Shown here: piece by piece, positions 25,278-32,710 of the stretch
Numbering within the stretch: position 1 is the first letter of the stretch
Layout: each line of letters opens with the position of its first letter
Origin: a virus
IMG/VR virus record: IMGVR_UViG_3300031111_000003
Location: 1 to 64,000 of that record
DNA length: 64,000 nt
Reading direction: 5' to 3' (one strand)
Position numbers and translations under genes: made by a program
Notes under the pieces: model-generated
Databases searched by the model: none
What the model saw: only the letters and a program-made list of their open reading frames with translations
What the model was told of the DNA's origin: nothing

Positions 25278-26052
25278 TGTACAGCCCCTTTTCCTTGGCC
25301 GCCATGTACAAGTCCTCGTACATGGCGGGCATGGCTTCGTACAGCTCGGCCAGCAGGGGCAGCATGAGGGCCTGCATCTGCGGGTGGGGCTTGCCCGTGG
25401 TACCAACAGCCCGAAGTGCCATGATGTGCCGCCACTCGCGCAGGTTGCCGCCGACGACGATTTCGGTCTTGAGGGAGTTGGGGAGAACCTCGCGGGCGAA
25501 CTCTGGGGGCCACAGTTCCCCACCCCACGATTGGCGCAATTCTTGGTAGTGCACTTCTGCCCTGGCAATCGCCAGAAGCCAAGACACCAATGGACAGTTG
25601 CTTTTTGTAGAGTTCACCAGTTCCACAGAGTTGTGTTCCATGCACACGCTCTTATCCACCCACACCGGCCTGATGAACTCGACATGTCCATCCTTGTAGT
25701 CGCAGAACCGCGTGCTCTCCTGGGCGAACGAAGCGATGCGGTGCCGAACCATCTCGTGCGTGACGCCCCGGTTGGTGATGAACTTGACGGCGATCCAGCC
25801 GAACTCCAGCATGGCGTGGTGGCCACGCTTGATCAGCATGCGAACGAATTTGTTGCTGGAGTGATGAGGGCAACTAGGACCATGACAGGCTGTCCCGCCC
25901 TGACAACCAGTGAACTCCTGTCGCTGTTCTTTGGGTACAGTGCACCCTATCTTGTCCTCGCTCTTGTAGCACGTCCGCCCAGCCCGTTCCACCAGGGCCA
26001 GTGCGTTCGGGTCCATCGCCAGTATCTCGTGTCCTTGCTCAACGATTCTCAT
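25264..26052 (-). CDS. thyX: Flavin-dependent thymidylate synthase ThyX
   Basis: 262 residues from ATG 26052 (AAGGGG upstream). The ThyX signature RHRxxSxxxxSxR is present as RHRIASFAQESTR (about residues 105-117), with HHAMLEF upstream and an IVVGGNLREWRH segment downstream. It converts dUMP to dTMP using methylene-tetrahydrofolate, FAD and NADPH. The insertion of Cys residues near 38-60 (CTVPKEQRQEFTGCQGG) is unusual. It supplies thymidine for phage DNA and shares folate-type metabolism with the FolE gene elsewhere. Confidence 0.92.
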   Translation of the reverse strand: MRIVEQGHEILAMDPNALALVERAGRTCYKSEDKIGCTVPKEQRQEFTGCQGGTACHGPSCPHHSSNKFVRMLIKRGHHAMLEFGWIAVKFITNRGVTHEMVRHRIASFAQESTRFCDYKDGHVEFIRPVWVDKSVCMEHNSVELVNSTKSNCPLVSWLLAIARAEVHYQELRQSWGGELWPPEFAREVLPNSLKTEIVVGGNLREWRHIMALRAVGTTGKPHPQMQALMLPLLAELYEAMPAMYEDLYMAAKEKGLYNDQM

Positions 26053-26054
26053 CT

Positions 26055-26297
26055 TTATCCCCTTGGTGAGTTTTTGTGCACAATGGCACCGCCGATACCA
26101 CCATTTTCGTGTGGAATTGCAGAAAATATCACCCCGTACCGTATGCAAATCTCGCGTATTGATTCAAATGTCGCTTCAACAGAGCAGTTATTGGAGGTGG
26201 CGTTGAGAATCGCCAGTATTTCATCAACCTCTGCTTCCGGGACTCCAATAAACGTGATTTGCACTCCGTTTGGTCCTAAATAGTCGCTGATTTCCAT
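26055..26297 (-). CDS. Small hypothetical protein
   Basis: 80 residues, AAGGAGG before ATG. It reads MEISDYLGPNGVQITFIGV, then a helix (AEVDEILAILNATSNN) and a beta-like end. It lies two bases upstream of the thyX start, so the genes are probably translated together. No family recognised. Confidence 0.55.
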   Translation of the reverse strand: MEISDYLGPNGVQITFIGVPEAEVDEILAILNATSNNCSVEATFESIREICIRYGVIFSAIPHENGGIGGAIVHKNSPRG

Positions 26298-26320
26298 ATT
26301 TGTCCTCCTTATGCCCCTTT

Positions 26321-26503
26321 CTAATAATTTTCTTCTTCTTGGTTTTTGAAAAATGCTTTTCTTGCTGCTTCCAACTCAGCAGCAAGATCTTTCTTGTCAC
26401 TCCGAAGTGCCGCCACTACGGCCCGCAGTGTTCGATTCAATTTGTCCATTCTGTGGTCCTCCACTTCATAAATCACTACGGGACGGGTTTTTTGATTAGC
26501 CAT
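26321..26503 (-). CDS. Small coiled-coil protein
   Basis: 60 residues, AGGAGG before ATG. It begins MANQKTRPVVIYEVEDHR, then a charged helix (DLAAELEAARKAFFKNQEEE). Its start overlaps the previous gene by 8 bases. Unknown function. Confidence 0.55.
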   Translation of the reverse strand: MANQKTRPVVIYEVEDHRMDKLNRTLRAVVAALRSDKKDLAAELEAARKAFFKNQEEENY

Positions 26504-26705
26504 TTGTTTCCTCCTGTAAACTTACTTCGTATGTGGTTGTGGCTTTTGCTCCACTGAGCAACCTGTCATACGCCAGCAACTGATCCACAGTTCCTCGAGG
26601 TGATACGTAACCAAGCCGGGCCTTGAGGTGGTGTAAAAGCTGTTCTTCAGGTACCTCAGGAGGTACTATAAGCTCAATTTGGAGGGTGAGAGTCGCGTGG
26701 CGCAT
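26496..26705 (-). CDS. Small hypothetical protein
   Basis: 69 residues from ATG 26705, which shares a TAATG with the previous stop. It begins MRHATLTLQIELIVPPEVPE and continues LLHHLKARLGYVSPRGTVDQ. The frame is open further upstream, but that part lies within the next gene. Unknown function. Confidence 0.55.
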   Translation of the reverse strand: MRHATLTLQIELIVPPEVPEEQLLHHLKARLGYVSPRGTVDQLLAYDRLLSGAKATTTYEVSLQEETNG

Positions 26706-26950
26706 TACAAATCTTCCCTTTTGAATTTGAGTGGCACATACTGCATTTCGTAGCGAATCATCACCGAGTTCTGCATGTAATCGAATCCGAGGAACCGAAA
26801 AGTACGCCGGTGGGTGCGGCGGTATGGATTTGGTTCTGCACAAGCAGAATCCAAGAGTGCCCGCGCCGCCAGTAGTCCCACACGGTAGTCTTCCGCAGTC
26901 GTTTTCTGGCGGGCGAAGCTGGTGTGTAATTCACGAGGTTGCATGCTCAT
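26705..26950 (-). CDS. Hypothetical protein
   Basis: 81 residues from ATG 26950, coupled by ATGA to the Rad50-like C-terminal gene. GGAGG is eleven bases upstream, a little far. The protein is basic with RVGLLAARALLDSACAE helix and a YRRTHRRTFRFLGFDY stretch. Unknown function; linkage to the SbcC-like pieces may be meaningful. Confidence 0.55.
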   Translation of the reverse strand: MSMQPRELHTSFARQKTTAEDYRVGLLAARALLDSACAEPNPYRRTHRRTFRFLGFDYMQNSVMIRYEMQYVPLKFKREDL

Positions 26951-27606
26951 TTTTCTCTGGACCTCCGTGGTTTTCTTCTGCGCCTGGAAACGGGGCTGCA
27001 TTCTAATTTCTCCTTGCTGGACATGTCAAAGACCTTGTCAGCCGTGGCAACCAGGGAGGGGTCGTGACTGACCATCAGTATCTGTACTCCGAGTCGGGTG
27101 GCCAATTCTTTGATGATCGCGGCACCACGTTCTGGCATGTCTCCCCCCTTCAAGAACTTGAGGGGTTCGTCCAGTACTAACAGGGACCTTGTTCGAGGTG
27201 CTCTGAGAGTCCATAGTGAAATTTGCAGGGCCAGCGCGGCCGCATCCACCGGTCCACCGCCAGCACACGCCATGGGATCCACCTCGTGTCCAGAGCGGGC
27301 GAACAGAAGACGGGCAGCGGTCTTACCGCGGTGCTCTTCAAACCGCAACACCAGTTCGTAGGGGTCGTCGAATACTGACGACAGCGCTAGGCTGGCGAGT
27401 TCGCTAATCTTGTATTCTAGTTGTTTCTGGGTAGCCTGAGCAACTGTTTGGATGATTTCTTGCGCTATCTTGGCGTCAGCGAGACGGTCTTCGGCCACTT
27501 CGAACTTCGCTCCGGCAGAGTCTAGGGCTCGGCGGGCTTGGGCGCGTTCGCCGAGCTTCCGATTCAGGATCCGCTCCCAGGTGGGCAGATTACGAGACGA
27601 GTTCAC
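26947..27606 (-). CDS. Rad50/SbcC-like ATPase, C-terminal half as a separate gene
   Basis: 219 residues from GTG 27606 (AAGGGG six bases upstream; the frame is open to 27642). A short coiled coil at the start is followed by the C-terminal lobe of an SMC/Rad50 ATPase: a Gly-rich signature CAGGGPVDAAALALQISLW in place of LSGG, Walker B LLVLDEPLKFL, and the H-loop MVSHD. Walker A is missing here and is found in the gene at 30149-31057. It overlaps a pure coiled-coil gene by 17 bases. Confidence 0.75.
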   Translation of the reverse strand: MNSSRNLPTWERILNRKLGERAQARRALDSAGAKFEVAEDRLADAKIAQEIIQTVAQATQKQLEYKISELASLALSSVFDDPYELVLRFEEHRGKTAARLLFARSGHEVDPMACAGGGPVDAAALALQISLWTLRAPRTRSLLVLDEPLKFLKGGDMPERGAAIIKELATRLGVQILMVSHDPSLVATADKVFDMSSKEKLECSPVSRRRRKPRRSREK

Positions 27607-27838
27607 CGTATTCCCCTTCAAGCTCGTCGAGCCCGTTGGCAATCTTGTCTTCGAGGTCCTGCCCCTTTCGGCGCAGTTTTTTCAGCGCCTTTTCAGCAGC
27701 AGCCACGGTCTTGTAGCCGAGGGATTTCAGTTCCTGTTCGGCTGCTTCCAGGGCTCCAGCAGCCCGGTCCTTTTCCGTTTGGTTGTCTTCGACAGCCTGC
27801 TTGAGTTCGGCCAGACGTTTTGCGTTAGTCGTCGACAT
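27590..27838 (-). CDS. Coiled-coil protein, possible arm fragment of the split Rad50
   Basis: 82 residues from ATG 27838. The protein is one continuous heptad-rich helix (AKRLAELKQAVEDNQTEKDR; ALEAAEQELKSLGYK; LKKLRRKGQDLEDKIANGLD). Its place directly before the C-terminal ATPase half suggests it supplies coiled-coil arm in trans. That link is inference from order and composition only. Start overlaps the previous gene by 14 bases. Confidence 0.6.
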   Translation of the reverse strand: MSTTNAKRLAELKQAVEDNQTEKDRAAGALEAAEQELKSLGYKTVAAAEKALKKLRRKGQDLEDKIANGLDELEGEYGELVS

Positions 27839-28415
27839 AAGGATTATCCTCATTTTGGTTAGTAGAAAGTCCTTGAATACGATTGAGTTCTTTGCACATT
27901 TGACATTGTGCCAAATCAACGTAAAGCAGCCCATGTGGTGGCCCGGCCCAACGGCCTGTCCAGTTTTCCAATTTATCCACGATCATCTTACCATTGATGA
28001 TTTCTTTACCACCTGCAAACGATCCAGAACCATGTTCTTCTGCTTCCTGTTTCGTTGTTTCTTTGGTATGTGGGGGAATGAATACGTAAGCAAACAGTTC
28101 ATTCTCCATAAACGGATTTCGAAATACTTCCACAATACCCAGGCGTTCCCCGTTCGGTCCAGGCAGTGGCCCGTCGTAGTAGAAGTGGCCGGGGTGCTCC
28201 GGTTGCTTGTCTGTCCAGTCATAGAGGAAGCGGGGTTGTACTGGGGCACAGGCAACCAGATCTTCGACCACTTCGGCAGCCTTTTCTTCTCTTTTCAAAC
28301 AGTAGTACTCCTCCAGACAATCCTCCCAAAAATCCTCGCAGGTGTCACAATCTTCATATTGATCCACATCCTTACCGAATGTGTGACCGAAGGGACACTT
28401 TTTCTCGTCAGTCAT
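27825..28415 (-). CDS. Hypothetical protein with an N-terminal Cys module shared with the SSB
   Basis: 196 residues. Residues 6-33 form a Cys/His/Gly module: CPFGHTFGKDVDQYEDCD, then TCEDFWEDC. The same pattern occurs at the C terminus of the gp32-like SSB in this phage (CPHGFTYGKDTDKHDECD...CELWENC). Two more Cys near residues 170-173 (CQMC). The module likely binds zinc and perhaps a common partner. It lies between the nuclease and ATPase pieces of the SbcCD-like system. Confidence 0.6.
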   Translation of the reverse strand: MTDEKKCPFGHTFGKDVDQYEDCDTCEDFWEDCLEEYYCLKREEKAAEVVEDLVACAPVQPRFLYDWTDKQPEHPGHFYYDGPLPGPNGERLGIVEVFRNPFMENELFAYVFIPPHTKETTKQEAEEHGSGSFAGGKEIINGKMIVDKLENWTGRWAGPPHGLLYVDLAQCQMCKELNRIQGLSTNQNEDNPYVDD

Positions 28416-29349
28416 TTTCTCCCTCCATGGCTTCGTTAATGATGATGCGGAGCCGCTTTGGCAGCTTATTCACCCGCATGTATTCGTCCAGGTTGTGGCG
28501 GAAGGATAGCTCCACCTCAAACTCATGTTCCAAAGTTTCCACGAACGCCGAAATGCGTTGCTCTTGTTGGGACTCCCGTTCCAGGTGTTCCCGGCTGACA
28601 GCGTCTCGGTCGAACGGCAACGGCTCGATTACGATGCTGTTATTCTTGGCGTAGTACAGATACATGCGGGGATCGTGGTCCACTTGGTCAGCACTGATCC
28701 GCATCAGGGAGCCAGGCACCAGAATCTTACGTCCGTTCTTGAAGCTGGTCAGGCTGGGCGTGTGGTTGTCCCCGGCGACCACGAGGTCATATCCTTTGAA
28801 CTTGCGAAGCAGGGCCTTATCTGTGGGGGCCACACAGCCTGGCCAGGGGGCCTTGCCTTTGTAGGTGAAGGTATGGGTCAGGGCCACAATACGAAGTTCT
28901 GGTGTGGAATCCCAATCCGTAGGACGTTCAGGCGTTGTTCCCCAAGGCCAGCCTACAATGACAGCAGAACAATCTGGGAGGAGGACACCTTCTGCCGGAC
29001 CTAGGATCCTCACCACACCAGCGGCCTCAAGAACACCAAGGGTGGACTTTTCAACCCGGTCCAGACGGTGTGCTGGAAGATCGTGCTGTCCGCAGACAAC
29101 GTATGAATCCGGTGGGAAATATTTGATGAGCCAGCGCAGGAACCACGGTGGATTGTTCCAGCGGTGTGTGATGTCCCCAGCGACGAAGATGGGAACAGGC
29201 TCACGCCATTGGCTGCGGAAGGCTTGGATATATTCCAGCTTGGTCCACATGGCGTGCAGAAACTCCCCCTCCTGCCTGCACTTTGGTGTGGTCGGCTGGA
29301 GGTGGAGGTCCGCGAGAAATATGGCGTCAGGGCGGGGTGGTTGTTCCAT
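28408..29349 (-). CDS. SbcD/Mre11-like metallophosphoesterase (DNA nuclease)
   Basis: 313 residues from ATG 29349, which shares a TGATG with the upstream stop. The calcineurin-like metal ligands appear in order: FLADLHL (DxH), VAGDITH (GD), VVCGQHDLP (GxHD in place of GNHD), ALTHTF and VAGDNHT (GDxH). This is the arrangement of SbcD/Mre11 nucleases. With the Rad50-like halves nearby it should form a DNA-end processing complex in recombination-dependent replication. Confidence 0.85.
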   Translation of the reverse strand: MEQPPRPDAIFLADLHLQPTTPKCRQEGEFLHAMWTKLEYIQAFRSQWREPVPIFVAGDITHRWNNPPWFLRWLIKYFPPDSYVVCGQHDLPAHRLDRVEKSTLGVLEAAGVVRILGPAEGVLLPDCSAVIVGWPWGTTPERPTDWDSTPELRIVALTHTFTYKGKAPWPGCVAPTDKALLRKFKGYDLVVAGDNHTPSLTSFKNGRKILVPGSLMRISADQVDHDPRMYLYYAKNNSIVIEPLPFDRDAVSREHLERESQQEQRISAFVETLEHEFEVELSFRHNLDEYMRVNKLPKRLRIIINEAMEGEND

Positions 29350-30149
29350 CAGCTTGATCTCCCTGTCCAAGTATAGCTATCACTTGGCCCTGTGGGACAA
29401 ACGGGGGGCTTGACGTGCTTATGTTTATCAACGGGAACGAGTTTGCCACTCACCAAATTGAATTCGCCAAAGTACTCTTCGATGGTTGTGGTTTTGGACA
29501 CGTCATCTAAACGAATGTCCAATTCCCCCTCCGTTTCCACGTTGAGGTGACACATCTCGCTGACGATGCCACGATAAAGATTCATCGCAGTTTTTCTGAT
29601 AGCTGCATCAGGATGTTTATACCCCACGATTTCTAAGGTATAGATGAAGTGAGATACGAAATGGAGGGTGCAATAATTGAGTTCATTCTCCATATCTTCC
29701 CAACTAGCAACATCCTTTTTACGACACATAAATGTATGATTCTTGTCCGCGTTGCCCAAAACCACACCCCGAACAAATGCCTCGGCCTGCCCTTTTAATT
29801 CGTCCAGCGTATCGGCCTCGAACTCACGCCTGGAAATTGTTTTTCCCAATAGTCGAATGCTAACAGAGCCATCCCACTTGGGGCCGTAGTGTGTCTTTGG
29901 CGGGTAAAATCGGCTGGACACATCAACTAGTGGTCCATCGAAATCCAGCTTAAACCCACAGTCGAACGACCACATGGGCTCATACCAGTTCCCGGGATCA
30001 CCCTTACCCTCGTTCGCTTTGTCTGCCCAAGCGTTTGCCTCGTCATAGGATTTAGGACATCCAGGAAGCGGATTGCCGCCATTTATAACGACTGTCCCGC
30101 GATCGTGTTCAATGATGCCGCCGTTGGTTTGCTTTATCGTATAGGCCAT
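29349..30149 (-). CDS. Hypothetical protein between SbcD-like and SbcC-like genes
   Basis: 266 residues from ATG 30149 (AGGAGG upstream, TAATG with the previous stop). It begins MAYTIKQTNGGIIEHDRGT and is rich in Asp, Lys and aromatic residues, with no metal or nucleotide motif. Its position inside the SbcCD-like operon suggests an accessory role or an insertion. Unknown. Confidence 0.55.
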   Translation of the reverse strand: MAYTIKQTNGGIIEHDRGTVVINGGNPLPGCPKSYDEANAWADKANEGKGDPGNWYEPMWSFDCGFKLDFDGPLVDVSSRFYPPKTHYGPKWDGSVSIRLLGKTISRREFEADTLDELKGQAEAFVRGVVLGNADKNHTFMCRKKDVASWEDMENELNYCTLHFVSHFIYTLEIVGYKHPDAAIRKTAMNLYRGIVSEMCHLNVETEGELDIRLDDVSKTTTIEEYFGEFNLVSGKLVPVDKHKHVKPPVCPTGPSDSYTWTGRSS

Positions 30150-31057
30150 TACTTCCTCCTGGATCCACACAGTGGACAAATGTTGGGCATTTGTTTCTCG
30201 AACCGCTTCTTGGCCTGGGTCAGATCATGTTCAGCGACCTTCACTAAGGCTTGTTTATTCCGCACCGAATCGATGGCTCTGGCCAATCGAGATACCTGTT
30301 TGGTTATAGCCTTCTTGGCGTCGATGTGATCCTGGATCTGCTGCAGCTTGTCCTTCAGTTGGGACAGATCAGGCAGCGTGTCAACCCGCTTTTGCAGCCC
30401 TGTGATCTTCGCGACGACACCCGCCAGCTCGTCGAAGGATTTTTTCACCTTGTTCAGCTTGGCCTGCTTGCGCTGTAACGCCAGCACCTGCTTTTTGAGC
30501 TCTGAGAGGTATGAGAATGTGTTCAAGGCCTCTTGTGCGGCCTTTATGGCGTTGTCGGCTTCGGAAAGTCCCTGTTGGTCCCTACGGACCCGCAAGGAGA
30601 TATTACGCAGTGCCCTGTCGATATCGTCCAGGTTGGCAAACTCGTTGATGGTGCGGGCCACCTCCAGTGGGCTCGCTGACAAGAGGAACGGACTGGAGTG
30701 CTGTGGGCTGAAGTTGATGTCGCCAATGTTCAGCACCTTCTGCACGTCGTCCGGAACGGACGAGCCAAACCCTTTGTACTCTTCGTCGTCAATGAGGTAC
30801 AGATTCTTTGTCTTGGTGCGCCGCCGCTCCACGGTGGTTCCGTTGGCAGTTTTGACTTTGACACTGACGGAGCTGGTCCCGTGAGTGATTAACGGATCTA
30901 CGGACAGGGGTCGGTTGAACACCAACCACTGAAGGGCACGGATAACGGTGGTCTTCCCTGTATCAGACGGACCGACGATGGCGTTTACACCCTCTGCCAG
31001 ATCCAAGTGCAGGAATTTGTGCCCCTGGAAGTTCTCGAGTGTGATGGACTTGATCAT
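30149..31057 (-). CDS. Rad50/SbcC-like ATPase, N-terminal half ending at a zinc-hook motif
   Basis: 302 residues from ATG 31057. It starts MIKSITLENFQGHKFLHLDL and has Walker A GPSDTGKTT at about residue 33 and a Q-loop region near SPQHSSPFLL. A long coiled coil follows (residues 150-285). It then ends abruptly with NICPLCGSRRK, the CxxC of a zinc hook, just before the stop. In normal SbcC the hook sits mid-protein and leads to a returning coil and Walker B; here those are in separate genes at 26947-27838. Confidence 0.85.
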   Translation of the reverse strand: MIKSITLENFQGHKFLHLDLAEGVNAIVGPSDTGKTTVIRALQWLVFNRPLSVDPLITHGTSSVSVKVKTANGTTVERRRTKTKNLYLIDDEEYKGFGSSVPDDVQKVLNIGDINFSPQHSSPFLLSASPLEVARTINEFANLDDIDRALRNISLRVRRDQQGLSEADNAIKAAQEALNTFSYLSELKKQVLALQRKQAKLNKVKKSFDELAGVVAKITGLQKRVDTLPDLSQLKDKLQQIQDHIDAKKAITKQVSRLARAIDSVRNKQALVKVAEHDLTQAKKRFEKQMPNICPLCGSRRK

Positions 31058-31091
31058 ACGTTCCTCTGTGAAAAACAAACGAGCTTGGGGA

Positions 31092-31235
31092 GGCTGGCGG
31101 CTGGTGTCTATTCACCTTTGATGGACCCCCGCTAGAGCAGGAGAACACCGCCAGCCTGGCCCGGAAGGCCATGGGCCTCCACTTACGGGACGCAGTGCGT
31201 CTCGCTGGGCCAAAGAGACAAGACCGGGCCAGGCT
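31092..31235 (-). other. Structured leader upstream of the SbcC-like gene, with competing helices
   Basis: Two perfect inverted repeats share an arm: 31092-31100 (GGCTGGCGG) pairs with 31148-31156, and 31153-31164 (AGCCTGGCCCGG) pairs with 31224-31235. Because AGCC at 31153-31156 belongs to both, only one helix can form at a time. The transcript of the minus strand would carry this just before the SbcC-like start at 31057. Such mutually exclusive helices are typical of regulatory RNA, but no known riboswitch was recognised. Confidence 0.45.
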
Positions 31236-31267
31236 TGATACTGGCTGGTGCTTTTTGCCGCTGCGCG

Positions 31268-31459
31268 CTAGGAGTTTTGCTCCGTTTTCAGCCTAGCTAC
31301 TTCGCACCGCAGGCGCGCTGATCCCCTCGCGTGTCCTTCCACGCCGCCGGTCCTGTCCCAGTCGGGGGAGGGTGTGGCCGGGGGGTTGCAACAACCAACC
31401 GCATACGCAGCCAGCACCCCGGTTAGATCACACACACCGTCCCCCTGTACGATCCGCAA
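31268..31459 (-). CDS. Possible small protein in the leader region (start unclear)
   Basis: 63 residues if TTG 31459 is used; no good ribosome site is visible. The reading DLTGVLAAYAVGCCNP...ARLRCEVARLKTEQNS has plausible amino-acid use and the frame is open back to 31509. It may be a real small gene with an unusual start or a chance frame in G/C-rich DNA. Confidence 0.25.
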   Translation of the reverse strand: MRIVQGDGVCDLTGVLAAYAVGCCNPPATPSPDWDRTGGVEGHARGSARLRCEVARLKTEQNS

Positions 31460-31621
31460 GCCGTCTTGCGAGTCGTCCTCAAACTCGTTCCTATTTAGTT
31501 GTCAAAGTGGCCGGGGGCCTTGTGCTTTGCCGCTTCATCGCGTTTTGCTCCACGACTTGGCGACCCCCGGCCAGGGGTGCCCTGAATTAGAGGGCTGGCA
31601 TTTGCCGATGCCCAGGTCGGC

Positions 31622-31699
31622 CTAGTGGCCGCCGTGCAGGCCGTCGCCGATGATCAGATTCGCATCCAAATTCAACATGTGGTTCATTTGCCATCGCAT
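31622..31699 (-). CDS. 25-residue peptide with a strong ribosome site
   Basis: AAAGGAGGTGATGTGT precedes ATG 31699 (another ATG at 31705 is closer to the site). The peptide reads MRWQMNHMLNLDANLIIGDG and stops at 31622. A perfect 10-bp hairpin lies just upstream (31729-31751). The ribosome site is too good to ignore, and a leader-peptide role for the structured region downstream is possible. Confidence 0.4.
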   Translation of the reverse strand: MRWQMNHMLNLDANLIIGDGLHGGH

Positions 31700-31728
31700 A
31701 CACATCACCTCCTTTGGATTGTTTTTTG

Positions 31729-31751
31729 GGTGGGGGTCTGTGACCCCCACC
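31729..31751 (-). repeat. Perfect hairpin in the leader region
   Basis: GGTGGGGGTC (31729-31738) and GACCCCCACC (31742-31751) form a 10-bp stem with a three-base loop. On the minus strand it is followed by CAAAAAAC and then the ribosome site of the 25-residue peptide. No U tract follows on either strand, so it is not a standard terminator; an mRNA-stabilising or translation-control hairpin fits better. Confidence 0.6.
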
Positions 31752-31771
31752 GGCGTTGCTTGCCTGCCGTA

Positions 31772-31897
31772 TCAGGCGGTGTGTCTGTGCTGTCCTCCGG
31801 CCAGAACGGAGCGCTCATCAGACTGAGGCCAGATCGATGGCAGGCGAAGGAGTAGAATGGGGGTCGTCCAGATCGCCCCGATCCATTCATACAGCAC
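31772..31897 (-). CDS. Small putative membrane peptide
   Basis: 41 residues from GTG 31897, with AAAAGGAG seven bases upstream. It starts MLYEWIGAIWTTPILLLRLP, a likely membrane-inserting helix, and ends in a polar tail. It is the first gene downstream of the promoter-like motif at 32029-32056. Coding is supported only by the ribosome site and composition. Confidence 0.4.
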   Translation of the reverse strand: MLYEWIGAIWTTPILLLRLPSIWPQSDERSVLAGGQHRHTA

Positions 31898-31935
31898 TGC
31901 TGTTCTCCTTTTGTCTTTGTGACTCTTGGAGGAGC

Positions 31936-31962
31936 GGGAGGGCCAGCCGTTCCGGCCCTCCC
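31936..31962. repeat. Perfect inverted repeat GGGAGGGCC / GGCCCTCCC
   Basis: Nine-base arms (31936-31944 and 31954-31962) with a nine-base loop, between the promoter-like motif at 32029 and the 41-residue gene. Neither strand continues with a U tract. Apart from this and the small genes listed, the stretch 31058-32028 holds no convincing gene; it is unusually G/C-rich and hairpin-dense. Confidence 0.6.
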
Positions 31963-32028
31963 TTACCTCAGATCCTCGGACAGCTCCGGAATGGTGAAGG
32001 AGCGGAGCTATCGGCGGGCTGCATTCCG

Positions 32029-32056
32029 TTATTCGCATTCGACTCTAGTAGCGTCA
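32029..32056 (-). promoter_or_regulatory. Phage promoter-like motif, copy 1
   Basis: On the minus strand TGACGC, 16 bases, GAATAAC. Five copies with the same 16-base spacing lie in this genome, all leftward. Here the motif covers the last codons of the gene 32029-32379 (GAC GCT ... GAA TAA). It would drive the leader region and the SbcCD-like operon. The -35-like TGAC and -10-like GAATAA suggest host sigma70 or a phage-modified polymerase. Confidence 0.6.
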
Positions 32057-32379
32057 CAGGCTTTTTTCGCTTCGTCCAATATCTGTAGATGTAAAGAGCA
32101 AAGCCGTTCGAGCATGCCATGTTCTTGTAAGTATTGTGCAAGACTGTGTGCTCTCCTTCGGGTTTGTATATGGCGTACGGCACAAGTTCCCCATGGGATG
32201 GCGGTAACGCTCCACGTCCCATCTATTGTTTTATGATAACCAATTTCACCAAAGGAAAACCCGTTCACCTTTATCATCTCGGGTCCACAATCTCCCTTGA
32301 CGAAGATGGTGAAGGAGCATTTCTTCGCTTTGGGAGCAATTCGGGAAGGTGCTGGCGGAGGAACACATCTACGTGCCAT
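32029..32379 (-). CDS. Hypothetical protein
   Basis: 116 residues; AAGGAG lies twelve bases before ATG 32379, inside the previous gene. Basic N terminus, then FTIFVKGDCGPEMIKVNGFS and a C-terminal helical part with CSLHLQILDEAKKACDA. No family recognised. Its 3' end doubles as a promoter-like sequence. Confidence 0.55.
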   Translation of the reverse strand: MARRCVPPPAPSRIAPKAKKCSFTIFVKGDCGPEMIKVNGFSFGEIGYHKTIDGTWSVTAIPWGTCAVRHIQTRRRAHSLAQYLQEHGMLERLCSLHLQILDEAKKACDATRVECE

Positions 32380-32710
32380 AGTATGGAATTTCTCCTTCTG
32401 GCCCGTGGAACCGGGTCCAGTGGCTGATGAATAAGGCGACGTTCACGAGGGCGTCGAACGCCGCAGGATCCGCCACGAGTCGAGCTGCATCTTGCCGGGC
32501 CACGCGAGCCACCATAACCCAGGGGCGGTTTAATTCGTAGTTCCAGACCAGAATGAGTTCGTCTGTATCCGGCGGCAGCCGTTTCTCGATTGAAATCCAC
32601 GCGGAGCAGAGCAGCTCTAATCGAGACCGACGTTGCCGTACTCGGCTGCTGCTACCTCCGCCAACCACATGGCGTCCGCTTGGTTGTCGTCTCCGTCCCA
32701 TGTTGGCCAC
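32369..32710 (-). CDS. DUF551-like small protein; start uncertain
   Basis: The recognisable part is WISIEKRLPPDTDELILVWN ... ISHWTRFHGPEGEI, which has the W-I-S-x-x-x-R-L-P...D...W...T-H-W layout of DUF551-type phage proteins. This begins near 32600. The ATG at 32710 would add about 37 Arg/Ser-rich residues that overlap the RuvC-like gene, so translation probably starts nearer 32625, perhaps at a rare codon. No clear ribosome site was found there. Confidence 0.5.
   Translation of the reverse strand: MANMGRRRQPSGRHVVGGGSSSRVRQRRSRLELLCSAWISIEKRLPPDTDELILVWNYELNRPWVMVARVARQDAARLVADPAAFDALVNVALFISHWTRFHGPEGEIPYYGT

Noticed and set aside
25270-26283. 337-codon plus-strand frame over thyX
   Set aside because: Antisense to an unmistakable thyX gene.
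31729-31751. Hairpin as a rho-independent terminator
   Set aside because: After the stem the minus strand has A residues and the plus strand mixed sequence; no U tract on either.
31800-31830. Fourth hammerhead core CTGATGA on the minus strand
   Set aside because: No GAA-stem III-GTC partner lies at a suitable distance on either side; it falls in the small gene 31772-31897.
32274-32600. 108-codon minus-strand frame
   Set aside because: Runs in another frame through the DUF551-like gene; Arg/Pro/Ser-rich shadow composition.
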